Source: Erythrobacter sp. (GTDB taxonomy: Bacteria > Pseudomonadota > Alphaproteobacteria > Sphingomonadales > Sphingomonadaceae). From it: DNA of 36,520 nucleotides. Below the pieces are notes generated by a model, which saw only the letters and a program-made list of their open reading frames with translations, was not told the origin of the DNA and did no database searches. Each line of letters starts with the position of its first letter. Positions within the stretch are counted from its first letter, which is position 1. Positions 15,634 through 23,972 of this stretch are shown one piece after another. Where the stretch lies: NCBI GenBank assembly GCA_024642335.1, contig JAHEBH010000026.1, positions 1-36,520 on the forward strand. Reading direction: 5' to 3'. A program made the translations under genes and the position numbers.

Positions 15634-16992
15634 TTAATCCTCGATCGGATGCGGGCCGCCTGCTTCGGGCAGATGTTCGGCCAGCTCGCGTTCGACCTCG
15701 GGGCTTGCCGCCGGGAACTTCGCGAAGATGGCAACAGCAGCAGCCACCGCCCAGATAGCCGCGACGGAGAAGTAGAAGAGCTGCGGATTGCCCGTACCGG
15801 CCGTAACGCCTGCGAGGCTCGCCCCGATCGGCCTGCCGAAATTGCCCACCGCCATATAGATGGTGAATTGCGTCGCCGCGATGGCAGGGGTGCACATGCG
15901 CATGGCCATGGGGATCATCGCCACGAAATAGATGATGCCGACGAACTCCATGCCGATGACATAGCCCATCAATACACGCGAATCGCTCCAGTACGGCTGG
16001 GCAAGGGCCATCGCGACAGTCAGAACAATGCCCACAACGAGAGCTACTGCCAGGGATCGCTGCGACCCCGCCCAATCCACCAGCGCACCGCCAACGACCA
16101 TGCCGAATATGCCGGCAGCAAAGCCCAGGGTGGAAATGAAATTGGTATATTCGGTCAGCTCCCAACCGCCCACGTCCTGGAACATCACAGGGTGGAAGCT
16201 CTCGAAACCGCCCCAGGGAATGGAGCGCGACAACAAGGTGATCGCCAGCAGCAGGCTGACCGGAAGGATCACTGCCTTGAACGCGCTGGCAAGTAGCGGC
16301 TTCCACGCCTCCACCTGGATATTGCGATTGCGCTTGTGGCTCTCGCCAGCAGTCCAGGGCAGGCGCCGCTCGCCCGCGCGCTCGCGGATGAGGATGCCGT
16401 AAAGCATGACAAGGCCGGGCACGACCGTGCCCGCCAGCAGGCACACCGTGATGCCATAGCCGTCCAGCAGATAGCCGCCCGCCGCCGTGGTGGCGGAAAT
16501 GCCAATGATCTGCGCCCCGCCCATGATGCCGCCCGCCTTGGCGCGCTCATCTTCCGGCATGATGTCGATCGCAAGACTATCAATGCCGACGTCCTGGAAG
16601 GTGACCGCAGCATTGGCGCAAAAACCGATTGCCGAAAGAAGAAGCACATCGTCATGTGCGGGCGCGAGCAAGGCGCCGATGAGAAGCGCCACCACGATCA
16701 GCGATTGTGCGCCGATGATCCACGCACGCCTGCGCCCCATCGGCAGGAAGGTGTAGCGGTCGATCAGGAAGCCGTTCACGAATTTGAGCGACCAGGGGAG
16801 CGAGCCGAGCGAAACGACGCCCGCGATTTCCGCCGTATTGGCACCATTGGCCGCCATCCAGGTCGGAACGGCATAGAAGAACAGGCCAACGGGAAAGCCT
16901 TGCGTGAAATAGAACAGCACCAGTGTCAGAAGCCGGAGCGACTTGCTCTGTGTCAGGATGAGAGAAGCCTTTTGCTCCGCGATGCTGGCCAT
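15634..16992 (-). CDS. MFS transporter, AmpG/PAT (SLC33-like) type
   Basis: The protein is 452 residues with about twelve hydrophobic segments. Early motifs are FYFTQGFPVGLFFYAVPTW and SLPWSLKFVNGFLIDRY. FQDVGIDSLAIDIMP and an amphipathic central loop follow. The pattern fits the peptide-acetyl-CoA transporter/AmpG group of the major facilitator superfamily, whose known members move muropeptides or acetyl-CoA. The substrate here is unknown. It lies 51 bp downstream of an arylamine N-acetyltransferase gene in the same direction. The start ATG 16992 gives MASIAEQKAS. Confidence 0.8.
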   Translation of the reverse strand: MASIAEQKASLILTQSKSLRLLTLVLFYFTQGFPVGLFFYAVPTWMAANGANTAEIAGVVSLGSLPWSLKFVNGFLIDRYTFLPMGRRRAWIIGAQSLIVVALLIGALLAPAHDDVLLLSAIGFCANAAVTFQDVGIDSLAIDIMPEDERAKAGGIMGGAQIIGISATTAAGGYLLDGYGITVCLLAGTVVPGLVMLYGILIRERAGERRLPWTAGESHKRNRNIQVEAWKPLLASAFKAVILPVSLLLAITLLSRSIPWGGFESFHPVMFQDVGGWELTEYTNFISTLGFAAGIFGMVVGGALVDWAGSQRSLAVALVVGIVLTVAMALAQPYWSDSRVLMGYVIGMEFVGIIYFVAMIPMAMRMCTPAIAATQFTIYMAVGNFGRPIGASLAGVTAGTGNPQLFYFSVAAIWAVAAAVAIFAKFPAASPEVERELAEHLPEAGGPHPIED

Positions 16993-17043
16993 ATGCGATC
17001 CTTCTTGCTGTCGCAGCGATTATGACGCGATTGGCACGATTGT

Positions 17044-17889
17044 CTAACCGCCAAAGAGGTTGAGGGCAGCGACCTCCGCTTCGGTCAGGTCGACCCCGAA
17101 AAGACTGGCCATCACTTCGCGCCACTCGGCCGCATCGCCGATCTCGCGCTTCTCTTGCAAGCCCTTGTCCGCAATCGAGAGCGAAGTCCCGGTCAAGGCG
17201 CGGAATCCGGCGGGCAAGACGATCGTCACACGCGGTTCGAGCACGAAGCGCGATTGCGGCCAGGTCGACACAAAGTGATTGGCCTGGAGCAGATCTGCAT
17301 CGACCACATGAGCCAGGTCGAAAGTATATTGCGCCTGCCAGTCCTCGTTGTCCTCGGCCCGTCCATCGGTGCCGGCGCGCGGCCCGGCGCGTTCGAGCAC
17401 CCATTCGCCATCGTGCAGCCCGATATGCCGCAGGCGGTGGCGTGCACCATCCTCCGTCTGCGCCTCCGCGCCATCACGCATTGGCATGGCAGGTACATAG
17501 CTGCCACCAAACCCCGCATCCGCAATCCACGGTCCACCGTCCAGTTCGACAAGCAGCAGGATATGCGTTCGCGGTGGTACCACGCCTTCGGGCACCGCCA
17601 GCCTGACACGCGCCATCAAGGGACGCAGCCTGAACCCGATCTCGCCGAGCATATCGGCATAAAGCCGGTTCTGCTCGAAACAATATCCGCCGCGTCGGCG
17701 CGTCACCAGCTTCTCGAATACTGAATCGCTGTCGATTCTGATCCCGCGTCCCAGCAGGACATCCACATTCTCGAAAGTGATCGCCTGCCGCTGTGCTGCC
17801 TGCAGGCGGGAGAGGCCCTCAGCATCGGCATGGGGGAGGCTCCCAAGTCCGAGCCGCGCACAATAGGCGGCGAGCCTGTCGCTTGTCAT
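17044..17889 (-). CDS. Arylamine N-acetyltransferase
   Basis: The protein is 281 residues, the typical NAT length. The cysteine-histidine-aspartate triad is complete: Cys70 in RRGGYCFEQN, His109 in PRTHILL and Asp124 in WIADAGFGG. Enzymes of the family move an acetyl group from acetyl-CoA to arylamines or hydrazines, and some act in natural-product synthesis (amide-synthase branch). The native substrate cannot be told. It starts 5 bp after the phosphomutase stop, so it is probably translated from the same mRNA. Confidence 0.92.
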   Translation of the reverse strand: MTSDRLAAYCARLGLGSLPHADAEGLSRLQAAQRQAITFENVDVLLGRGIRIDSDSVFEKLVTRRRGGYCFEQNRLYADMLGEIGFRLRPLMARVRLAVPEGVVPPRTHILLLVELDGGPWIADAGFGGSYVPAMPMRDGAEAQTEDGARHRLRHIGLHDGEWVLERAGPRAGTDGRAEDNEDWQAQYTFDLAHVVDADLLQANHFVSTWPQSRFVLEPRVTIVLPAGFRALTGTSLSIADKGLQEKREIGDAAEWREVMASLFGVDLTEAEVAALNLFGG

Positions 17890-17894
17890 TGCAC

Positions 17895-19298
17895 CTAATG
17901 TCCGGCCTGCGGGCCGCGTTCGAGGCCGCTGGCTGCCAATTGCTCGTCGATCTGCGCCATCAGGCGTGCAAGCCCTTCCTCGCTATCGCTTTCGGCGCGG
18001 GCGACGAGCACGTCCTGCGTGTTGGAAGCGCGCAGCAGCCACCAGCCATCGTCATTGGTCACGCGCACGCCGTCGGTGGAATTGACCTCGTCGGGGGAAT
18101 TGGCAAGCCGCTGCTTTACTTCCTCGATCGCCGCGAACTTGCGGCTTTCATCGACCTGGAAGCGCAATTCGGGTGTGTTGAGCATTGCGGGCATGGCGCC
18201 GCGCAGTTCGGTCACGGATTTGCCCAGCCGTGCGCTCGCCGCGATCAGCCGCAATCCGGCATAGAGTGCATCGTCAAAACCGTAATAAGTATCGGCAAAA
18301 AAGACGTGGCCGCTCATCTCGCCTGCCAAAGGCGAAGAAACTTCCTTCATTTTGGACTTAATCAGCGAGTGGCCCGTCTTCCACATCAGCGGCTTCCCGC
18401 CGCAGGCCGCCACATGGTCGAACAGCGCACGGCTGGCCTTCACATCGGCGATGATCGTGGCGCCGGGCTGCCGTGCGAGCAGGTCTTCGGCATAGATCGA
18501 CAGCAGCTGGTCGCCCCAGATCACCCGACCTTCGCCATCGATCGCACCGATCCGGTCCCCGTCACCGTCGAAAGCCACTCCAAAATCGAGGGACTTTGCG
18601 GAGACAAGCCTTCGCAGATCCTCAAGGTTTTCCTCGACAGTAGGATCGGGATGATGATTGGGAAACTCTCCATCGACTTCGGTAAAGAGCAGGTGATGTT
18701 CGCCGGGCAGGCGGGCGGCCAGCTTTTCCAGTGCCGGACCGGCAGCGCCGTTGCCCGCATCCCACCCGACCTTCAGACCGGACAGGACCTCGGCATCGAC
18801 ATCATCGAGAGCCTGCAGCATGCGGTCGATATAGGCGTCCATGATGTCGACATGCCCGGATGTCCCCGTTCCGTCGTCCCAATCGCCCGCAGCGGCCATC
18901 TGCCCCAGTCTCTGGATATCCGCGCCGAAGAAGGGGCGCCCGCCGAATACCATCTTGAAGCCGTTGTAATTGGCGGGATTGTGGCTGCCAGTTATCTGAA
19001 TGCCGCCATCCACCTCCTCGGCTGAGGCTTCGGCGAAATAGAGCATGGGCGTGGGCCCCATGCCCACCCGCCGCACATCGCAGCCGCTGGCATTGAGGCC
19101 CTCGACCAAGGCCTGCTCAAGCACGGGCGAGCTGACGCGCCCGTCATAACCCACGGCCACCAGCCTGCCGCCATCGCGCCGGATCAGCGTGCCGAACCCG
19201 CGTCCAATGGCGCGCGCATCCTCAACACCCAGAGTTTCGCCGATGATCCCGCGAATGTCATATTCACGCAGGACGGTGGAGTGAAAATTGTGACTCAT
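17895..19298 (-). CDS. Phosphomannomutase/phosphoglucomutase
   Basis: The protein is 467 residues with all four alpha-D-phosphohexomutase loops: the phosphoserine loop TGSHNP (103-108, Ser105), the metal loop DGDGDR (244-249), the sugar loop GEMSGH (326-331) and the phosphate loop RASNTQ (413-418). It converts mannose or glucose 6-phosphate to the 1-phosphate for polysaccharide and glycolipid precursors, as AlgC does. Start ATG 19298 (MSHNFHSTVL) has a GGAG site. The longer frame to 19409 overlaps the J-domain gene and is not supported. Confidence 0.93.
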   Translation of the reverse strand: MSHNFHSTVLREYDIRGIIGETLGVEDARAIGRGFGTLIRRDGGRLVAVGYDGRVSSPVLEQALVEGLNASGCDVRRVGMGPTPMLYFAEASAEEVDGGIQITGSHNPANYNGFKMVFGGRPFFGADIQRLGQMAAAGDWDDGTGTSGHVDIMDAYIDRMLQALDDVDAEVLSGLKVGWDAGNGAAGPALEKLAARLPGEHHLLFTEVDGEFPNHHPDPTVEENLEDLRRLVSAKSLDFGVAFDGDGDRIGAIDGEGRVIWGDQLLSIYAEDLLARQPGATIIADVKASRALFDHVAACGGKPLMWKTGHSLIKSKMKEVSSPLAGEMSGHVFFADTYYGFDDALYAGLRLIAASARLGKSVTELRGAMPAMLNTPELRFQVDESRKFAAIEEVKQRLANSPDEVNSTDGVRVTNDDGWWLLRASNTQDVLVARAESDSEEGLARLMAQIDEQLAASGLERGPQAGH

Positions 19299-19311
19299 GA
19301 TTTCTCCAGGA

Positions 19312-19614
19312 TTATTGCGCGCCGGGTTTGCCTGCATCTCCAGGCAATTCATCGAGAAGTACGTCGCGCGCGGCATTGGCCTCGTGCACCTGATCGTTGG
19401 TGCCGCCACGATCCGGGTGGACCAAGGCGATCAGCTTCTTGTGCGCGGCGATGATGTCTTCCCGGCTGGCGCGCGCCTCCACACCCAGCAAACGCCGCGC
19501 ACGGAAGACCGCCTGCTGGCGTATCGATACCTTCTTTTCCCACGGCCAGCGCCCGGCGATCATCTTGTACATGACGCAGACCAATGCAGCGAGGATCAGC
19601 AGGCGAATCAGCAT
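19312..19614 (-). CDS. Membrane-anchored J-domain protein
   Basis: The protein is 100 residues. One membrane span (about 2-20) is followed by a short linker and a compact J domain with the HPD motif at 66-68 (ALVHPDRGGT). J domains stimulate the ATPase of Hsp70/DnaK, so this should recruit DnaK to the inner membrane. The layout resembles Tim14/Pam18-like and DjlA-like small J proteins. It starts 2 bp after the mipZ stop and ends 13 bp before the phosphomutase start, so it is tightly packed in the operon. The client is unknown. Confidence 0.88.
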   Translation of the reverse strand: MLIRLLILAALVCVMYKMIAGRWPWEKKVSIRQQAVFRARRLLGVEARASREDIIAAHKKLIALVHPDRGGTNDQVHEANAARDVLLDELPGDAGKPGAQ

Positions 19615-19616
19615 GG

Positions 19617-20441
19617 TCAGGCGGTCTCCCTTGGCCTCAGGTCCAATTGCCCGGGCAGATGCGGCATGGGCAGTTTGAGATTGGCGACAAGGTTGCGCAA
19701 TTCCTGTCGCGCCACGAGATGGCTGGTGCCCAGTTCCCCCAGATGGCCCTTGTCGAGCAGCGTCAGGCCCGAAGGGAAAAGCTCGCGATAGATCACTCTT
19801 TCAGAAAGCCCCTGCGAAATGCGGAAGCCCACGCGCTTGGAAAGCTCGGTCAGCGCCTGATCGATGCGGCGCTGGTTGCGCGCATCGGTGTGGCCGGTGC
19901 GGTTGCGCACCACGACCCAATCCATCTCGCGCCGCTGGCGTTCCAGCGTCGCCCGGCTGCGCTTCAGCCGCGCTTCCCAGATCAGTTCGGCATAGAAGCT
20001 GAGGCGGCGGACCTTGAAGGTCTCCGCATCGACCTGCCCGATGAGGTCGAAATCGACGAAGCTGTCATTCATCGGCGTGACCAGCGTATCGGCCTCGGTC
20101 GCGACATGGCGGGCGAAGGGATCGTCGCGGCCGGGCGTATCGAAGACGAGGAAATCCATGCCTTCGCCGCAGCGCGCAGCGAGTTCCTCCAGCTCCTCCA
20201 CGCTTTCACCCCGGAAGACCTCGCATGTGGGGCCGGGGAGGTCGATCTGCCGCCGCTTGCGCGTTTCCTCGCGGTTCTCGACATAGCGGTGCATGGTCGC
20301 CTGCCGTGTATCGAGATCGATCGTCGCCACACGTGCCCCCTGGTAGGCGAGCGCCACAGCCACATGCACTGCGGTGGTGGACTTTCCGGTACCACCCTTT
20401 TCATTGGCGAATACGATCCGATGCGGGGTTTGCGCGGTCAC
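19617..20441 (-). CDS. mipZ: MipZ-type division-plane ATPase (ParA/MinD family)
   Basis: The protein is 274 residues. A deviant Walker A motif, NEKGGTGKST (13-22), is present. NDSFVDFDLIGQVD, MDWVVVRNR and ERVIYRELFPSGLTLLD match MipZ of Caulobacter as I recall it. MipZ forms a gradient from the ParB-bound poles and blocks FtsZ assembly away from mid-cell. The start codon is GTG 20441, with only a weak ribosome binding site. It is divergent from panC and first in a run of six minus-strand genes. Confidence 0.92.
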   Translation of the reverse strand: MTAQTPHRIVFANEKGGTGKSTTAVHVAVALAYQGARVATIDLDTRQATMHRYVENREETRKRRQIDLPGPTCEVFRGESVEELEELAARCGEGMDFLVFDTPGRDDPFARHVATEADTLVTPMNDSFVDFDLIGQVDAETFKVRRLSFYAELIWEARLKRSRATLERQRREMDWVVVRNRTGHTDARNQRRIDQALTELSKRVGFRISQGLSERVIYRELFPSGLTLLDKGHLGELGTSHLVARQELRNLVANLKLPMPHLPGQLDLRPRETA

Positions 20442-20515
20442 TGTAAAGGCAGGCTTTCTCTGGCTGGCCGGGGCGGCTAGGTGTTGCTGGTACCATGTAT
20501 CCGAGGGGAGGCCGC

Positions 20516-21376
20516 GTGCAAACCGTCAAGCAGCTGAAAGAGCTACGCGAAGCTGTGGATGATCTGCGCCAGAGCGGCACAATCGCCATGGTCCCAACCA
20601 TGGGCGCGCTGCATGAAGGGCATCTGACGCTGGTGCGCGAGGCGAAACGCCACGCCGAACACGTCACCGCCTCGATTTTCATTAATCCCACGCAATTCGG
20701 CCCGAACGAGGACCTCGATGCCTATCCGCGGCAATTGGCGGAGGACCAGCGCAAACTGGAGGCGGAAGGCGTTGCCTTGCTGTGGGCGCCCGATGTCGGG
20801 TCAATGTACCCTGACGGTTTCGCCACCAGAATTTCGGTTGCCGGCGTGAGTGAGGGATTGTGCGGCGCCTCGCGCCCCGGGCATTTCGACGGGGTAGCGA
20901 CGGTGGTGTGCAAATTGTTCAACCAGCTGCGCCCTGATGTCGCTTTGTTCGGGGAGAAAGATTGGCAGCAGCTCGCCGTGATCCGCCGCATGGCACGCGA
21001 TCTCGACCTGACGCAGCCGTATGTTGACCGGATTATCGGCGTACCGACCGTGCGGGAGGCAGATGGCTTGGCGATGAGCAGCCGTAATGCCTATCTCTCG
21101 CCCGACGAGCGCGCATCTGCCGCGCAACTCAACCAGGCGATGCTGCGCTCCATCGCGCAGATCGAGAGCGGGGCCGATGTGCCCGCCTCGCTCGGCGCGC
21201 TTGAGCGAGCTTTGCTCGACGCAGGCTTTGCCTCGGTCGATTATGCCAGCCTCGCCGATGCAGACAGCCTCGCCCTGCTGGACAGCACTCCGACGCGGCC
21301 CGCGCGACTGCTGGTCGCCGCGCGCATCGGCGGCACGCGTCTGATCGACAATATGTCCGTGGAGCCGCCCGCGTGA
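20516..21376 (+). CDS. panC: Pantothenate synthetase
   Basis: The protein is 286 residues from GTG 20516, which sits 5 bases after a strong GAGGGGAGG site. The ATG at 20495 would add seven residues without such a site. It joins pantoate and beta-alanine with ATP, the last step of vitamin B5 synthesis. Motifs are VPTMGALHEGHLTLV, SIFINPTQFGPNEDL, FGEKDWQQL and MSSRNAYLSPDER. Its stop overlaps the GTG start of the next gene (GTGA), which suggests translational coupling. Confidence 0.95.
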   Translation: MQTVKQLKELREAVDDLRQSGTIAMVPTMGALHEGHLTLVREAKRHAEHVTASIFINPTQFGPNEDLDAYPRQLAEDQRKLEAEGVALLWAPDVGSMYPDGFATRISVAGVSEGLCGASRPGHFDGVATVVCKLFNQLRPDVALFGEKDWQQLAVIRRMARDLDLTQPYVDRIIGVPTVREADGLAMSSRNAYLSPDERASAAQLNQAMLRSIAQIESGADVPASLGALERALLDAGFASVDYASLADADSLALLDSTPTRPARLLVAARIGGTRLIDNMSVEPPA

Positions 21377-22842
21377 GGCTGCGCGGTCTCGCCCTCGCCT
21401 TGCTCGCAGCGCTGGCCCTCGCTTCCTGCCGCAACTCTATCGATGTCGAACCCCCGGTGCGGGCCGACACGCCTCCGGAATTTGCCTCGGCCAGTTCCAC
21501 TATCCGCATGCCCGTCGCCATTTCACTAAACCAGTTGCAGGCAAGGCTGGAGCAACGCATTCCGCAGCGCCTGTGGTCTATCGACGAGCAGAAAAACGAT
21601 TGCGTTCCCAAGCAGCGCGTCCTCGGCATCGCTGTGACTCCGAACATTTCCTGCCGCATCGTGGGTGAGGTCAACCGCGGACAGATAGCTGTCTCCGGAA
21701 GCGGGCGGGAGCTACTTATCCGCCTGCCTGTCAATGCCAGCCTGCGGGCCGAGGATATCGGCGCGATTTTCCGGCAGGAAACCGCGACGGGCACCGCAGT
21801 CGCCACCCTGCACGCACGGATCTCGATGAGCGCAGACTGGCAACCGCATGCCGATATCCAGGTTTCCTACGAATGGAGCGAGGAACCAGGGATCGATTTC
21901 CTCGGTGGCAGGATCCGCTTCACCGGAACCGCCGACAGCAAGCTGGAGGACCTCGTCACGCAGATCGAGGAGGAACTTGAGCGGGCCTTCGCCGGGATCC
22001 GCTTCCGGCCGCTGGTCGAACGTGCATGGCAGAAAGGTTTCGCGGTGGTCTCGGTGAATCGCGAGAACCCGCCGACTTGGTTGCGCATCACACCCCAGGC
22101 GCTCGACATGGATGGCTATGTCTTCGAGGGGCGCGACATGCTGGTCGAAGTCGCCCTTCAGGCCCGCACCGAGACGCTGATCGGCGATCGTCCGGAACCG
22201 GAAGCGCCAACACCCCTGCCCGACCGGGCGGGCAACATAGAGGGAGAGAGCCTGCAGCTTATGGTTCGCGTCCTTGCGGACTATGGCGAGCTCGAACCCG
22301 TCGTCCTCCGCGCGCTGCGCCGTGCGGCCGAAAGGGGGATCTCCATTCCTCAGGTGGGCGCGGTCTCGGTGGAATTCGAGTCGGTCGAAATCTACGGCAC
22401 AGATAAGGGACGTATCGCCGTGGGCGTTGTCGCCAAGGTTACGCCGGAAGAGGGCTTCGCCTCGATCTATGGCAGCGCGCAAGGAGAGATCTGGCTGACT
22501 GGCACACCGTTCAACGAGCCCGATTCCGCAGTCATCTCGATCCACGACCTCGCAATTCACGGCGATACCGACAGCAACACGGTGAACCTGCTGACGCTTC
22601 TCTTTTTCGACGAAGGGGTGCGTGCGGCAATCGAGGCGGCGCTGGTAGGCGATTTCAGCCGCGAATATGACAGCGTGATCGAGGATGCGCGCGAAGCACT
22701 GTCCGACCTGCAGGCAGGCGATCTGCACCTATCGGTAACGCTCGACGAAATTCGCCACGGGGCTATCCAGGCCAGCGGCCAAGGCCTGTTCCTGCCGGTA
22801 ACCGCGAGCGGAAGCGGTCGGCTTACTGTGAACCTGCAATAG
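21373..22842 (+). CDS. DUF4403-family lipoprotein
   Basis: The protein is 489 residues. The signal sequence ends in the lipobox LASC with Cys19 as acyl site, so the protein is probably a lipoprotein. The body matches my memory of DUF4403 proteins, with long alternating strands such as IRMPVAISLNQLQARLEQRI and PTWLRITPQALDMDGYVFEG, and duplicated lipid-carrier-like halves. The function is not established. The GTG start at 21373 overlaps the panC stop by four bases. No functional link with pantothenate is apparent. Confidence 0.8.
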   Translation: MRLRGLALALLAALALASCRNSIDVEPPVRADTPPEFASASSTIRMPVAISLNQLQARLEQRIPQRLWSIDEQKNDCVPKQRVLGIAVTPNISCRIVGEVNRGQIAVSGSGRELLIRLPVNASLRAEDIGAIFRQETATGTAVATLHARISMSADWQPHADIQVSYEWSEEPGIDFLGGRIRFTGTADSKLEDLVTQIEEELERAFAGIRFRPLVERAWQKGFAVVSVNRENPPTWLRITPQALDMDGYVFEGRDMLVEVALQARTETLIGDRPEPEAPTPLPDRAGNIEGESLQLMVRVLADYGELEPVVLRALRRAAERGISIPQVGAVSVEFESVEIYGTDKGRIAVGVVAKVTPEEGFASIYGSAQGEIWLTGTPFNEPDSAVISIHDLAIHGDTDSNTVNLLTLLFFDEGVRAAIEAALVGDFSREYDSVIEDAREALSDLQAGDLHLSVTLDEIRHGAIQASGQGLFLPVTASGSGRLTVNLQ

Positions 22843-22852
22843 GGAGTGAAGC

Positions 22853-23236
22853 ATGACCGAAGACGATTTCCGATCCTATGTCGCCGCCTTCAACGCCAAT
22901 GACTTCGACGGCTTCGGGCATTTCTATGCCGATGACGTGATCTTCGAGCTGGGCGGTTCCAAGAAGATCGTCGGGCGCGAGAACATCCTTTCCTTCTACC
23001 GCGAGGTGAAGGCGCATATCGTCGAGGTGGTCAAGCCGCTCGACGTGATTGTCACCCCCACGCGCATCGCCATGCATTGTCGCACCACTTTCGACACCTT
23101 CAAGGACTGGCCCGATTTCGAGATCTGGCCGACCATGGCGGGCGACAGGCGCGAGGTGGAAACCATCGCCATGTATGAAGTCGACCCGGCACGCGATTGC
23201 TTCACCCATATAAGGGGAGCACGTTTCAAGCCCTGA
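22853..23236 (+). CDS. NTF2-like (SnoaL-type) protein
   Basis: The protein is 127 residues. MTEDDFRSYVAAFNANDFDG, then FYADDVIFELGG and ENILSFYREVKAHIVEVVKP, give the cone-shaped NTF2-like fold pattern common in small polyketide-cyclase-like and unknown proteins. It follows the DUF4403 gene by 10 bp, with a GGAG site in the gap, so the two are probably co-transcribed. No specific catalytic residues can be assigned. It ends 8 bp before the encoded CCA end of the convergent tRNA-Gly gene. Confidence 0.8.
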   Translation: MTEDDFRSYVAAFNANDFDGFGHFYADDVIFELGGSKKIVGRENILSFYREVKAHIVEVVKPLDVIVTPTRIAMHCRTTFDTFKDWPDFEIWPTMAGDRREVETIAMYEVDPARDCFTHIRGARFKP

Positions 23237-23244
23237 CAGGGGGA

Positions 23245-23318
<74 letters not shown>

Positions 23319-23404
23319 CTGCTCCGGTGTGGCCGCTTGCCACCGGCGTGGGGCTTTCGTCAAGCATGCTTGTGTGTCGAACGCGCGATTTCCGCTCGCT
23401 TCGC

Positions 23405-23938
23405 TTAATGTCCGGCGAATTCCATCAACGACTGGTTGGCAATGCCCGCGTCGCGCAGTTTCTGCGCCCCGCCAAGTTCGGGCAGGTCGATCACGAACAG
23501 CGCATGGTCGCAATCCGCCCCGGCGCGCCGCAGGAGCTGCGCTGCTGCAAGCGCCGTGCCGCCCGTGGCGATAAGGTCATCGACCAGAAGGACCTTCTCC
23601 CCATCGCTCACCAGCGTGGGATCAATCTCGATCCGCGCTTCGCCATATTCGAGTGCATAGTCCACGCCGATCGTTTCGACTGGCAGCTTGCCTGCCTTGC
23701 GCACGGGGATAAACCCCACGTTAAGCCGGATCGCCAAAGCCGTGCCAAAGATGAAACCGCGCGCCTCGATACCGGCAACGGACTGGATGCCTTGCGGCAC
23801 CAAGGCAGCCATATGCTCTATCGATGCAGCAAGGCCCGGCCCATCGGCGATAAGCGTGGTAATGTCACGGAACCGGATGCCCGCCGCGGGAAAATCCGGA
23901 ATGGTACGGATCAGGGCCTTGAGCGCGCCGGCCGTCAT
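23405..23938 (-). CDS. apt: Adenine phosphoribosyltransferase
   Basis: The protein is 177 residues from ATG 23938 (MTAGALKALIRTIPDF), where family similarity starts. An ATG at 23971 with a better AAGGA site would add 11 residues and cannot be excluded. The enzyme makes AMP from adenine and PRPP. Motifs are GIRFRDITTL, IEARGFIFG, VRKAGKLP, DYALEYG and the PRPP loop LLVDDLIATGGTA. It directly follows petC, so purine salvage appears joined to the bc1 operon by position only. Confidence 0.93.
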   Translation of the reverse strand: MTAGALKALIRTIPDFPAAGIRFRDITTLIADGPGLAASIEHMAALVPQGIQSVAGIEARGFIFGTALAIRLNVGFIPVRKAGKLPVETIGVDYALEYGEARIEIDPTLVSDGEKVLLVDDLIATGGTALAAAQLLRRAGADCDHALFVIDLPELGGAQKLRDAGIANQSLMEFAGH

Positions 23939-23972
23939 CAGACCGGCATCGCCTTGCGGCCCTGACACCATG

